Assembly: GCA_003194525.1 (NCBI GenBank)
Contig: NBIV01000005.1
Span: 1-64,000, forward strand
Direction of reading: 5' to 3'
DNA: 64,000 bases
Source of the DNA: Gracilariopsis chorda
Lineage: Eukaryota; Rhodophyta; Florideophyceae; Gracilariales; Gracilariaceae
Shown here: positions 9,481 to 18,928 of the stretch, piece after piece
Position numbering within the stretch: the first letter of the stretch is position 1
Layout of the letters: every line of letters begins with the position of its first letter
Program-made: the position numbers and the translations under genes
Notes under the pieces: generated by a model
The model's database searches: none
What the model was told of the DNA's origin: nothing
The model's input: the letters and a program-made list of their open reading frames with translations, nothing else

Positions 9481-10497
9481 TCAGTACCTTCGTGCACGAT
9501 TACGAGACCGGTCGCGTTCAGGACTTGACTGAGCCGAGCTGCTATCACTCACGACGGCACCATGACTTCTAGCCCACTCTTTGTACTTACGTGCCCTCTC
9601 TTTATGCTTTCTCTTTCTTGTCTCCGCAGCTGATGCTCTCTGGACAAGTTGCGCTCTCGTGTTTTTCTCTTTCCGCACATTCTTCTCGGCTATCAGCTTA
9701 GCATCGATGGGATTCAATAGATCATCAACATATTGCTTACCAAAGAAAGGTATTTGGCACTCTTGACCTGGGTCGTATATCCTCCACTTATAGCTTCCGT
9801 TACGCAGCTTGCCAACATGAACACAGGGATGAAACGTTGAGGTATGCCGATGTGGTAGATCAAGGTCAACTATTATATACCATACAATACGGGCCCATGC
9901 ATAGTAGTCCTTCTTCTCAACCAAATCCCTTTCTCGATTATGACTGGTGACCTCTACAACAAGATTAGGAGGGTTACTGACGGGAAACGTCACCTGTTGC
10001 GAGCGTGGAGAGACCCTGGCTGATTGTTCTGCCGTTAAAGGAACACCAATGGCAACATCCGGTTCTAGATGGATTCTCGGGTCAGATTGAGAAGAATCAG
10101 AAGAATGCTGTTCTTGTGGTTGGTCTGTGCGCGAAGATTTGCGATGCACAACAACTACAGGCGCTGTAAATATGCGTTTTGTTGTGTTTTTGCCTCTAAA
10201 GCGTTCGGAAAAGATGGTGAGCAACATCATAATTACTCTGTCGTGAACGGTGTTTGCCATCGGTCGCGCTATGAGCAAGCCGTGTTCTAGCTCGTAGCGC
10301 CCGAATATTGAAGTGGGAAGATAAAGGAAGTCTTCAAACGAACATTTGTTGAGGTGCAGTGAGCCAAGTCGGAGCGGCGGAAGGTGCGGCAGCTGCGCTG
10401 CGGCTGGATTCTGGGAGGCGGAGAGTTGCGTCGAGGTTGGTGAAGATGTGATGGTGCTTGGAGAGCGAGGTGGATAGGGAGCGGAGGAGTGGTCCAT
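9481..10497 (-). CDS. Uma2-family PD-(D/E)XK nuclease-like protein
   Basis: A 338-residue product read from the ATG at 10497. An open frame extends slightly further upstream only through a TTG. After a low-complexity N-terminus, residues about 50-245 match the Uma2 (DUF820) restriction-endonuclease-like fold: ELEHGLLIARPMANTVHDR, then EPDVAIG with the metal-binding Asp near 147, NPPNLVVEVTSHN with Glu near 182, a Lys pair in VEKKDYYAWA near 195, and YIIVDLD. Uma2 proteins are abundant in cyanobacteria and rare in eukaryotes, and their function is mostly unknown. The last 70 residues are a Lys/Arg-rich helix-like tail not typical of bacterial members. It lies beside degraded repeat sequence. 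A mobile-element-borne nuclease gene is an alternative. Confidence 0.75.
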   Translation of the reverse strand: MDHSSAPYPPRSPSTITSSPTSTQLSASQNPAAAQLPHLPPLRLGSLHLNKCSFEDFLYLPTSIFGRYELEHGLLIARPMANTVHDRVIMMLLTIFSERFRGKNTTKRIFTAPVVVVHRKSSRTDQPQEQHSSDSSQSDPRIHLEPDVAIGVPLTAEQSARVSPRSQQVTFPVSNPPNLVVEVTSHNRERDLVEKKDYYAWARIVWYIIVDLDLPHRHTSTFHPCVHVGKLRNGSYKWRIYDPGQECQIPFFGKQYVDDLLNPIDAKLIAEKNVRKEKNTRAQLVQRASAAETRKRKHKERARKYKEWARSHGAVVSDSSSAQSSPERDRSRNRARRY

Positions 10498-12042
10498 GAC
10501 AGATTCCGTGAGGTGTGCGCGGCAGCGCAGCGGCGACAAGCGTCTTGCGAGCGGCCAAGTAGGCGGCGACGGCTCTGAGAAGGATTGTGCGGCGCGATGG
10601 TGGATGGAGTGGCGTCAGGCGGGCAAGTAGCAGACCAGACGACAAATCAAGATTTCTTCCCTGGAAACAGCACCGGGGAGAGGCTGTGGCCGCCGAGACC
10701 GGACAGCGAGACAATCAATCAGTATCACAGCGGGCGCTGCTCGCGCTGCTCCCTTCGACCTCGCCCTGCAGCGGGAGGACAAGGGGCGGGGACCTGTATA
10801 GAATAAAGAGGGCCGATGGGAACTTGCCGGCCTTGGGGAGGAGGACAGATAGTCAGATCTCACGTTGAGTCCCCGCTCGCTCCCTCTTCTTGCCTTCACC
10901 TGCGCCCCCGTTCCCGAATGTCCACCCACGAACGCCCCAGTGGCAGACCTAGAAATGGTTGAATCGAAGATGGGGGTTTTTTGGAGCCGAAATCGGGAGC
11001 ACGACGTGGCAAACTACCTAAGACGGCGTGGGTGCAGCCAAACGAACATTTAGCATACCCTGTATCAGTTATGGGTGGCGGTGAGTTGGTTGCAGTTTTG
11101 ATTTGAACGGCTAGGGATGCAAATTCATATCGCGTGTAATGACAATTGAGACGTTCCAATTCAAGAAGTCGATGGTCAAAGCGTTTTGTGTCGGTCTTTG
11201 CAGTTCCAAGGACAACAGGAGACTACCGTACTGGACTTGGAGTGGCTCATCAGTCGACAAGCGTATCGTCGGCGTGTGGCGAAATGCCCGCACCAGTGTC
11301 GCCCAGACCGCTTCTCCGATCCAAAGGGCAGCAGCGGTCGTCAATAAAAATTTGGGCCTAAAGTGCAGCAAATTGTGGTCGGCAGTGGAGTGTTGTTGTG
11401 ATTGTGAATCGTCTCTTGCCTTGTCGGGAGGCGAGCTCAATGTCATGGCGGTTGTGCGGACGTTCAAACACAGCGTTTATGCCTTCGTTTCACACGAGTT
11501 TGGTTCTTGCTCGGGGGTGGCTTTAGGGTACTGCACCCGGTTCCATTTCGGTTGCTGGGGAAGAAGGCTTGTAGATAGCTGGATATCGTTTACATCGACG
11601 ATGAACTGAGAGTGACTAAATGCCCACAAGGGTAATCGAGGGTCTTTATTCGTCTTGAAGAAGATAAGCGATGATGTTAGTCTTGCCTATACGCCGGAAC
11701 TGCGTGAAGAACTCGAAAAGAACTCATAGCATTCTACGTCCAGAAAGCAAAGTTCTTACCTGTAAATATAGCGCCATGATAATGCGACGGTTATCCTAAG
11801 GAAGCCATTTTTCTGTATTCGTCAGCAGTTTGGCACACCTCCGTCACCACGCGTCTGAGACTAGGGTACTCCATGAGATCAACTACCATGTACAGCTCTT
11901 TGTGTTAGTGCTCTCTTCGTAGAATTCGATACTCTATGGGAGTAGCTCAGAAGCGATGCTGGATACCAGAGACATCAATCAATGCGTCTTTCCACCCTCT
12001 TCCTCTGCGCTTTGTAACGATGCGACATTTGCTTGTCAGTGG
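10498..12042. other. Intergenic, no supported gene
   Basis: Short open frames of up to 156 codons (11139-11609, +) show no recognisable domain and no codon pattern like the neighbours. The segment holds the upstream region of the Uma2 gene and the downstream region of the DAHP synthase gene. No RNA gene or repeat was seen. Confidence 0.5.
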
Positions 12043-13530
12043 CTACTTACGGCGTGAAAACTTTCTCAACCGTTGTCCGACCTCATAAGCCATCTCAATG
12101 GACTGTGCACCGTTCAGCCTGGGGTCGCACATACTCTTATAATTCTCCGACAATCTTTCCTCTGTCACCTCGTTCACGTCGCCTCCCAAACACTCTGTAA
12201 CATTCTCTTCTCCGGTCATTTCGAGATGCACACCTCCAGGCACGGTGCCTTCCTGCGCGTGGGCTTGGAAGAAAGCGTCAACCTCACCGAGCACCCGGCC
12301 AAACGGACGCGTTTTGACACCATTGACCTTTATAGTATTTCCATGCATGGGGTCTACGCTCCATACGACATGCCGCCCCTCTTGTTTCACCGCTCTGAGC
12401 AAAGCGGGGAGCCTGTCCATGAGCTTGTCCTGTCCCATTCGTATAATGAGCATAATCTTTCCAGGGTCATTGTCCGGATTGAGTGTATCCAGCATTGTTA
12501 GTACTTCTGCCGGGTCCGCAGTTGGGCCCAGCTTAACCCCAATAGGATTCTCTATGCCGCGGAGAAACTCTACATGTGCTCCTTCAAGTTGCCTTGTTCG
12601 CTCGCCCACCCATAACATGTGCGCAGACGAACAATACCAACTCATGTGTCCACTCGATGTCATGGACTGCCTAGTGAGTGCCGCCTCGTATGTGAGGAGC
12701 AGTGCCTCGTGGGACGAGTAGAACTCGGGTTCGCGCATGTTCTGCAAGCCTTCCGTGCTTGCAGAAGTATCTAACCCACATGCGGCAACAAAATTGAGTG
12801 CATCTTCAATGTGAGTGACCAACGCGGCGTACTTCTCGGGCGTAAGACGATTGATCAATGAAACCCACTCCATCATACTCTGCGTGCTTTTCGCAAGTGC
12901 ACGCAGCATATTAAGCGAGGCAGCGGACTGCGAATATGCACGGAGCAATCGTTCCGGCTCTGGCACGCGAGCGTCTTTCGATTCGGCAGCCGAGTTGATA
13001 ATATCCCCTCTGTACACTGGAATTGATCCCACTGCGGTATCCTCCATGTCGTTTGATCTGGGCTTTGCAAATTGGCCAGCGACACGGCCAATCTTAAGAA
13101 CGGGTTGCCCTGATAGATACGACAGAACAATGGACTGAGCTATCAGCACGCGGAAAGTAGACTCTAGCGACGCCGCATTGAAGTGATCAAATGATTCCGC
13201 ACAGTCGCCTCCCTGCAAGACGAAAGCTTTTCCAGCAGAAGCACGGGCAAGAGCTGCCCGAAGGCGACGAATCTCACCGGGAAAGACAAGCGGCGGGTTT
13301 TGTGAGAGACGAGCTTCTGTGTTGTGAAGAGCCTGCGAGTCTGGATACACGGGCTGTTGTAGGATGGGGCGAGATCGCCAGGTGTTTGGGCTCCAGTTCG
13401 GCTTGGCTGTAGGTGTAGACTGCTGGGGAGACTGAAGGGTGGCACATGGCGTCAGAGAGCGACGGCTACGGAGCTGTATCCCCTTCAGCGTGCGATGCAG
13501 GGGAACGGGGGCGAGAAAGGCTGGGAACAT
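12043..13530 (-). CDS. Class II 3-deoxy-D-arabino-heptulosonate-7-phosphate synthase, plastid-targeted
   Basis: A 495-residue enzyme that condenses phosphoenolpyruvate and erythrose 4-phosphate, the first step of the shikimate pathway. The class II signature runs through the protein: LQGGDCAESF near 110, KIGRVAGQFAKPRS near 152, SAHMLWVGERTRQLEG near 310, IENPIGVKLGP, WSVDPMHGNT and PGGVHLEMTGE. These include the Cys, Glu and His groups that bind metal. The first 40 or so residues are rich in Arg, Ser and Pro without acidic residues, as expected of a plastid transit peptide. Class II enzymes are the plant and algal plastid form. The gene is a single uninterrupted exon. Confidence 0.95.
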   Translation of the reverse strand: MFPAFLAPVPLHRTLKGIQLRSRRSLTPCATLQSPQQSTPTAKPNWSPNTWRSRPILQQPVYPDSQALHNTEARLSQNPPLVFPGEIRRLRAALARASAGKAFVLQGGDCAESFDHFNAASLESTFRVLIAQSIVLSYLSGQPVLKIGRVAGQFAKPRSNDMEDTAVGSIPVYRGDIINSAAESKDARVPEPERLLRAYSQSAASLNMLRALAKSTQSMMEWVSLINRLTPEKYAALVTHIEDALNFVAACGLDTSASTEGLQNMREPEFYSSHEALLLTYEAALTRQSMTSSGHMSWYCSSAHMLWVGERTRQLEGAHVEFLRGIENPIGVKLGPTADPAEVLTMLDTLNPDNDPGKIMLIIRMGQDKLMDRLPALLRAVKQEGRHVVWSVDPMHGNTIKVNGVKTRPFGRVLGEVDAFFQAHAQEGTVPGGVHLEMTGEENVTECLGGDVNEVTEERLSENYKSMCDPRLNGAQSIEMAYEVGQRLRKFSRRK

Positions 13531-14253
13531 TTCAGAAGGTGAAGCGATTATGCAATTCTGGAGCGGCCGGCCGAAGAAGGACGACGACTGTGACGATAGA
13601 CCAGCGGACGGGCCGTAGCGATTGGTTCAAGACCTTTATTCTAGTGAATACTGAAGATTGAAGATGATGATGGCGCCGTCAGTCAATTCACTGGCGCACG
13701 CTTGCTTTGCTGGCGTGCGCACTTCCCCGTCATACACTTAATGTTAAATAGTCTATCTGCAAGCATGGCCCCATGAGGTGACGGGGAGATTGAGTCGCTT
13801 GGAAGTTTGGCAGACGTCATTGGATGGCACAGCGACGGTTGGATTTGCAGAACTGTTAACGGCGCCAGTAGATTATGAATTCCCAACCATGATTTACCAA
13901 CGGTACACATGCTATCTTGGATCATATTTTGGATTTGGAACGAAGACCGTCTTCTTTGCCTTCCCCACCGTCAAACCTGCGCTGGTTCCCAGGTGAGGGC
14001 CCACGATTGAACTTCGACAGTTGCCAGAGGAAAGATTCTGCCCTACTGAGAAACAGCTGCCACCACGGCCTCCGGAGTGAAGAATCCAGGATTCCGTTTG
14101 TCTTGCGCACTCCCTCTGTCAGTGGGTGCTGCTATTCCGACGTCGCGTTACTAAATCACCAAAGGCGGCAAACATGTTCACTTGGCCAACCTTGCTTTTC
14201 CCTCGGCTAAAGGAAGGGCATGATTCTATCTTGAACCAGGGGGGGTGAACCGC
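13531..14253. other. Intergenic between two minus-strand genes
   Basis: Upstream region of the DAHP synthase gene and downstream region of the malectin-domain gene. No coding, RNA or repeat feature stands out. Confidence 0.5.
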
Positions 14254-15774
14254 TCAGTCAAGAGTGTAGTACACCACTCGTAATGGCATAAATAGACCTT
14301 CAACAGCCCCACCGAAACGGTCTGTTCTGGTGTAGTATGACTTGATTGTGTACGATATGTACGATGCACCAGAGCGTATGATGCTCCGCAAGTCAAACGA
14401 GCGAATATCTAGATTTGGAGCGGTGTTACTGGCGAAGAGGTTATCTCCAAGGTATCCACCGTTGATGAAAAAGTATTCGCCCTTGTATCCGTCACTCTCG
14501 AATGTTACAAGCGTTGTTCGGGCTTTCGACGTAGTCCGACTTCCCGCAACACATCCCACAGAGTTTGTGTACACACCTGAGGGGAACGTAAAAGTGAAGT
14601 CATTCGCACACAAGTTGACGCGAGCGAGCGGCAGATTCGGGTGCTCGAATACTACAACTATGGACCATGCGGCGTATGCAGCGTTCAAACGACAATAAGG
14701 TGAACCGTTGTCGTACTGGATTCCAGCAACGTTGAAAATTCCATTCCCTGTAACTCTTGAAGTAACATCGGCCCATGCGCCGTAGAATTTCATTCTGCTG
14801 ACTCTATCGGTGTACACCTTTTGTGCAAATACCACTTTGTCGTTGAGCGTGGCTCGAGCATATTTCCCTATGCGTCCAGACGCCGACCAGTACAGAATGG
14901 CCTTCTTGATTCGTGCCCCGTTAGGAATTCGCAACTTCGCCGAGCTGGACGGTTTGACTTCACAATTGTCTCTGTCTTCGTCACGACTAAGGGAGTTGCC
15001 AATTACCACGTAGTCACCTGGGCCATCAAATGTAAAGCAATCCCTCTGTCGGCAAAGAGAAGGCTTTAGCACGGCCGTTGGACTTCGTGAAGGGGACGCT
15101 CTGGGCGAAGGTGACGGTGAACGAGATGGAGAGGGACGAAGTGTCGGACTGGATGATCTTTGAGGGAGCACAGGTGGTACTCGAGTGCCAGGTCCGCCAG
15201 GGATTCTCTCGACACAGACCACAGCAATCTGTGCCTTGTTCTTGATACCCCGAACAAATGCAGTGATGAAACCTAGACGCCCTGGCTTCACATGGTTGAA
15301 GCGAACAAACAAGGGTCTTCTGCAACCAGCGGATTTGTATATATCGACTCCAAACTTTGGCCTTCCTTGAACATTCATGTTCATGATGCGAGCATTGGGC
15401 TTGCATGTTTCCTTGTTGACTTCAGCAAAACCGAGGGCAACGTTGTACGTAAAGCGACGGTCAACTTTGAGTACAAATGAGATACGATTGGCTGTACGCT
15501 GAGTGACAAAAGCGTGGTCAAAGCCAGTTCCCTGGACCTTGACAGATGGAAGCGAGAAGAGACCAGGTGTGGAGCCACGGTACTTGATGAGACCAAGCTC
15601 AGGAGCAAATGGCCCCACAGCGTCGTGTCGAGTTCCAAGGTTTATACATCGCTTCCGTGGAATATTTCCATCGGATGGAGCAAAGAGAGAAGTGAGAGTG
15701 GTTGGGCGTTTAGTTGCAACTACCGCACAAACCAATGACAAGAAGATGAGTGATCGGATCGTTTGACGTTCCAT
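14254..15774 (-). CDS. Secreted malectin-domain protein with Ser/Pro hinge
   Basis: A 506-residue protein with a clear signal peptide (residues 1-21, IRSLIFLSLVCAVVA). Residues about 40-190 resemble a malectin carbohydrate-binding domain: INLGTRHDAVGPFAPELGL at the start, a FTYNVALGFAEV strand and an ending AQIAVVCVERIP. A hinge at about 205-236 is built of SPSPSP/SPSRSP blocks. The remaining 270 residues begin with a Cys-rich FTFDGPGDYVVIGNSL and carry KKAILYWSASGR and AAWSIVVVFEHP segments, which recall a beta-sandwich adhesion-type module of bacterial surface proteins, but I cannot name it. The layout suggests an extracellular-matrix or cell-wall glycan-binding protein, an inference from architecture alone. 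Confidence 0.7.
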   Translation of the reverse strand: MERQTIRSLIFLSLVCAVVATKRPTTLTSLFAPSDGNIPRKRCINLGTRHDAVGPFAPELGLIKYRGSTPGLFSLPSVKVQGTGFDHAFVTQRTANRISFVLKVDRRFTYNVALGFAEVNKETCKPNARIMNMNVQGRPKFGVDIYKSAGCRRPLFVRFNHVKPGRLGFITAFVRGIKNKAQIAVVCVERIPGGPGTRVPPVLPQRSSSPTLRPSPSRSPSPSPRASPSRSPTAVLKPSLCRQRDCFTFDGPGDYVVIGNSLSRDEDRDNCEVKPSSSAKLRIPNGARIKKAILYWSASGRIGKYARATLNDKVVFAQKVYTDRVSRMKFYGAWADVTSRVTGNGIFNVAGIQYDNGSPYCRLNAAYAAWSIVVVFEHPNLPLARVNLCANDFTFTFPSGVYTNSVGCVAGSRTTSKARTTLVTFESDGYKGEYFFINGGYLGDNLFASNTAPNLDIRSFDLRSIIRSGASYISYTIKSYYTRTDRFGGAVEGLFMPLRVVYYTLD

Positions 15775-17541
15775 AGTGCTTAGTATCGCGGCGAGCTTCT
15801 GCGTGAAGAAGGAACTCAGCTAACTCCCGAGTAGAAGCAACGGTAGCTCTTCGAACCCCGAAGGCTTAAGTACCGTAAACGTAAATACTGCTACGGGGTG
15901 GTATGTAAGATGAGGAAGGTTTAGTGTTGAGCTACGTACCTCTCTGTTGGGTTAAGTTTTCTAACATGCCTCGTTTACAGTTGATTTGAGCGCGTTTAGT
16001 GAGCATCACACTCAATGCGGTAAGCTACAGATACCTTGATGCTGAACCAGACAGCAAAGAGGGAATATGCTATTGCACTCACGAAAACAAGGATGGATGT
16101 GGGCAAGATCGCTGTTTCTGGTACAACAAGGGTGCGGAGCTGTAGACAGGGATGCAAGACATGACGAACGCAAGACATGACGAGAGCACTGGAATACGTG
16201 CAGTGGAACAGGGTAGAGTGCTAACCTTTACATCGGGTTGCAGGCGAGGGGTCCAATTCACTTAACGTGGGATGGTATTCATCTTACCGCCCTGTCTGCA
16301 GAGAGGTGAATTGCGAACAACTTAACTGGTTAGGTCATGGACTTCACTTCACTTCCGGAGAAGTGGTTTGGGGATGGAAGTTGATGGAAGCTACGTAGGA
16401 GCAAATGTGCGGGCAGGACCCAAATCATGATGAATTGATGCGCCGGCTGACTCAAAGGTAGACTGCTAACCGGCATACGCAATGCAGTTGAAAGCTAACA
16501 CAGTGCACAAGGGCACGTTGTCCTTCGATGATAGATCAAGGGCAATACGTAATCTACATCTTACAGATGGGTTTCAAATTTTGTCTTGAATTGTGGGCGT
16601 CAACGTTGCCTCCAGAATATCGAGGGTGCTGGACAGCATGATGTTGTCCCACGTCCCGAGTTAGAAAGTACTGCCATCCCGGACCTAGGAACCCTCGAAC
16701 TTCTATCAGACGTTGGCTAGTTTCAGTCTGCACCACGGATAGAAATAACGAACGGCAGGTGGTAAAGGCTATCTCTCTCCCCCCTTCAACCCCCACAAGG
16801 GTACGCATTCTATGCTCTGGACTCAAGAACGTAGAATTCACAACCTGCAGACTCATCACACATAATCAAGCCCAGACCTGTGCAATTCATTATCAGCACG
16901 AGGGCAGCAGTGCTAAAGGGTTACTGTTTGGATACTCCGATTTGAACAAAAAAAGCCGGCAACGAATTTGTTTTTGCGGAGACGTGGCCATTTAGCGTAG
17001 CGGCTTCGTCCGCGCTTCGGTGAGTTCGGCGCCTAACCTGAGGGAGGACCTCCTCCTCCTTGCCCAAGATTGCACCTTCTTCGGTGTTCTTTGCACTACC
17101 GTTCTTGTCGCACATACGATATACTGGTACAAAATCCCTACGTGAGATACGTATTTTGCGGCTGCCATGCTACAAGTTGACGCACCGGTATTGAGGATAT
17201 CAATCCAACACGCCCCCAGCTCGATAGTAGCGTAAGAGGCTTATGTAAGCATGTTGTTTTGTAACGCATCTTTGTGTACATCTCGCTAAACCGCTCATAG
17301 ATTTCTGCTTAAGGAAATCGGGTCTCCCGTAGATAGAGCACCTGCGTGATGGATGGCTCCTACATCTGCTTACAAATTATAACGTGGGGCGAGGAGGGAA
17401 TCTAGGCTGTGTAGACTCAACAACGTGGTGTGTTACCTCGCACACACGAAGTTGGGTGCTCAAAGCGCAGCCTCACGACAAGTGGACTCAAACGAGGTAA
17501 GTTTCATGTGCTCATTCTTTGTCCTGGAGTAAGCGATATAC
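15775..17541. other. Intergenic, no supported gene
   Basis: Upstream region of the malectin-domain gene. Only short unsupported frames. A 6-bp-arm hairpin (CACTTC/GAAGTG) lies near 16346-16362. Nothing else stands out. Confidence 0.5.
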
Positions 17542-18330
17542 TCAGCATTCAGATCGTTTACACGGGTTGAACATAAGTCCGAAGGATACATCCGAATCCG
17601 AAAGGGCCGTAGCAACAGAAACAGGAACACGATCCTGACGAGCAATTTGGCACGCGTAGCTTCTGCCGGAAGCTACAGGCTCACTTAGGTTGAACACGGC
17701 TCGTATGCGAGGGTGGCTTCTCCTTGTAAAGACTGCATTCTGCAGCTGTTTACTGTCGAATCCAGCGACGGCATCATAATGAGAAAAGGGCAGACCAAGA
17801 GCGATGCACCTACGAAATAGAACCGTTGCGTCTCGAATACGAACATCAACCAGCTTCGTCTCGAAGTTGCTAATCATGGAATTCGGCACATTTGGACATG
17901 CGGGACGAGGGATTGTATTATAATAGACACCTTCTAAGTGGCTGACAAACTGGCTTGTCGGAGTCAATCATCGATGAGCAGAGCTGCTTAGCACTGTTGA
18001 AGGTTTGAGTGATCAAATCATCGCAGATATTTCCCGCGAGCTCTTCGGCGATAATCAAACGTGAAGGAACAGAACAGAGAACCTCAGAGAGTGCATATCC
18101 AGTTCGTTCAGGAAGGGCGATATGCAACTTATGTTCTCCAGAAATGTCGAGAACTGCATTAGGAGCAAACTTATGTGGATTGGGGTCAACATTTTCAGCA
18201 CCCTATCCACGTAAAGCCTCGTTCAAATATGCATTCCATATGCTTGGGTTCACGGGGATAGGGTTAGCATTGATGCTTGCAGCTCGGCCATCTTCGGGAT
18301 AAAATGTCAGACAAGAGAATCCTCAGAAAC
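17542..18330 (-). pseudogene. Decayed coding sequence of unknown family
   Basis: Overlapping minus-strand frames together look coding: HKLHIALPERTGYALSEVL near 18070-18130, VPSRLIIAEELAGNICDDLI, then VPNSMISNFETKLVDVRI and RDATVLFRRCIALGLPFSHY. Amino-acid composition is protein-like over about 260 codons but the frame is interrupted. I do not recognise the family. It may be a relic of a host or transposon gene, or a gene with introns I did not resolve. Confidence 0.35.
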
Positions 18331-18928
18331 AAAAGAGAAAGGAAGCAAAATGAGAGAAAAGAAAGAGCTGAAAGAGTACGGAAGCACTAAAGGAAAGCCT
18401 TACACGAAGAACATGCATGAGTGATGGCAGGGTATCGTCGCCTCCATCTATAGCCTGTACCTGGTTTTCACATTTGTTGTGTCTTACGCAGCGTGGGTGT
18501 AGGGAGTGGATCTAGTCCAACGTACTTAGGATAGCACATACATCATGTGTAGAGACAGAACACCAGGTTTTGACGGCGACAATTTCTTTCCGTTAACAAC
18601 TCGCGTCTCGCGACTGTGTCTCGTACTGAAGTGCGACGTGAACCGTATAAACGCGCGTGGTGGGTAAAGAGTTAACCCTTTGCCCCTTGTCCCAGATGCA
18701 TTCTAGCCTTCTAACCCTGGACAAAAGCAATCAATAACGCTAGGAGTTAGAACTCGATTCAGGAAACGCCTCAATCCTTGACCTTCGGCAAAACGTATTC
18801 TATTCTGTCTGTGGTGGTGGTGTGCCGACTTTCCGGCTGACGACAAAGCCAAACTGTCCTTGTCCACCCCGCCCCTCTCCCAAGGACTCCTTTACAATAC
18901 AAATGGGTCACAGAGCAATATTAGCTCT
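18331..18928. other. Intergenic, no supported gene
   Basis: A purine-rich stretch (about 18300-18400) and otherwise ordinary sequence between the decayed frame and the 3' end of the membrane-protein gene. Confidence 0.4.

Noticed and set aside
11139-11609. A 156-codon open frame
   Set aside because: No recognisable domain, and an unrelated opposite-strand frame of similar length overlaps it.
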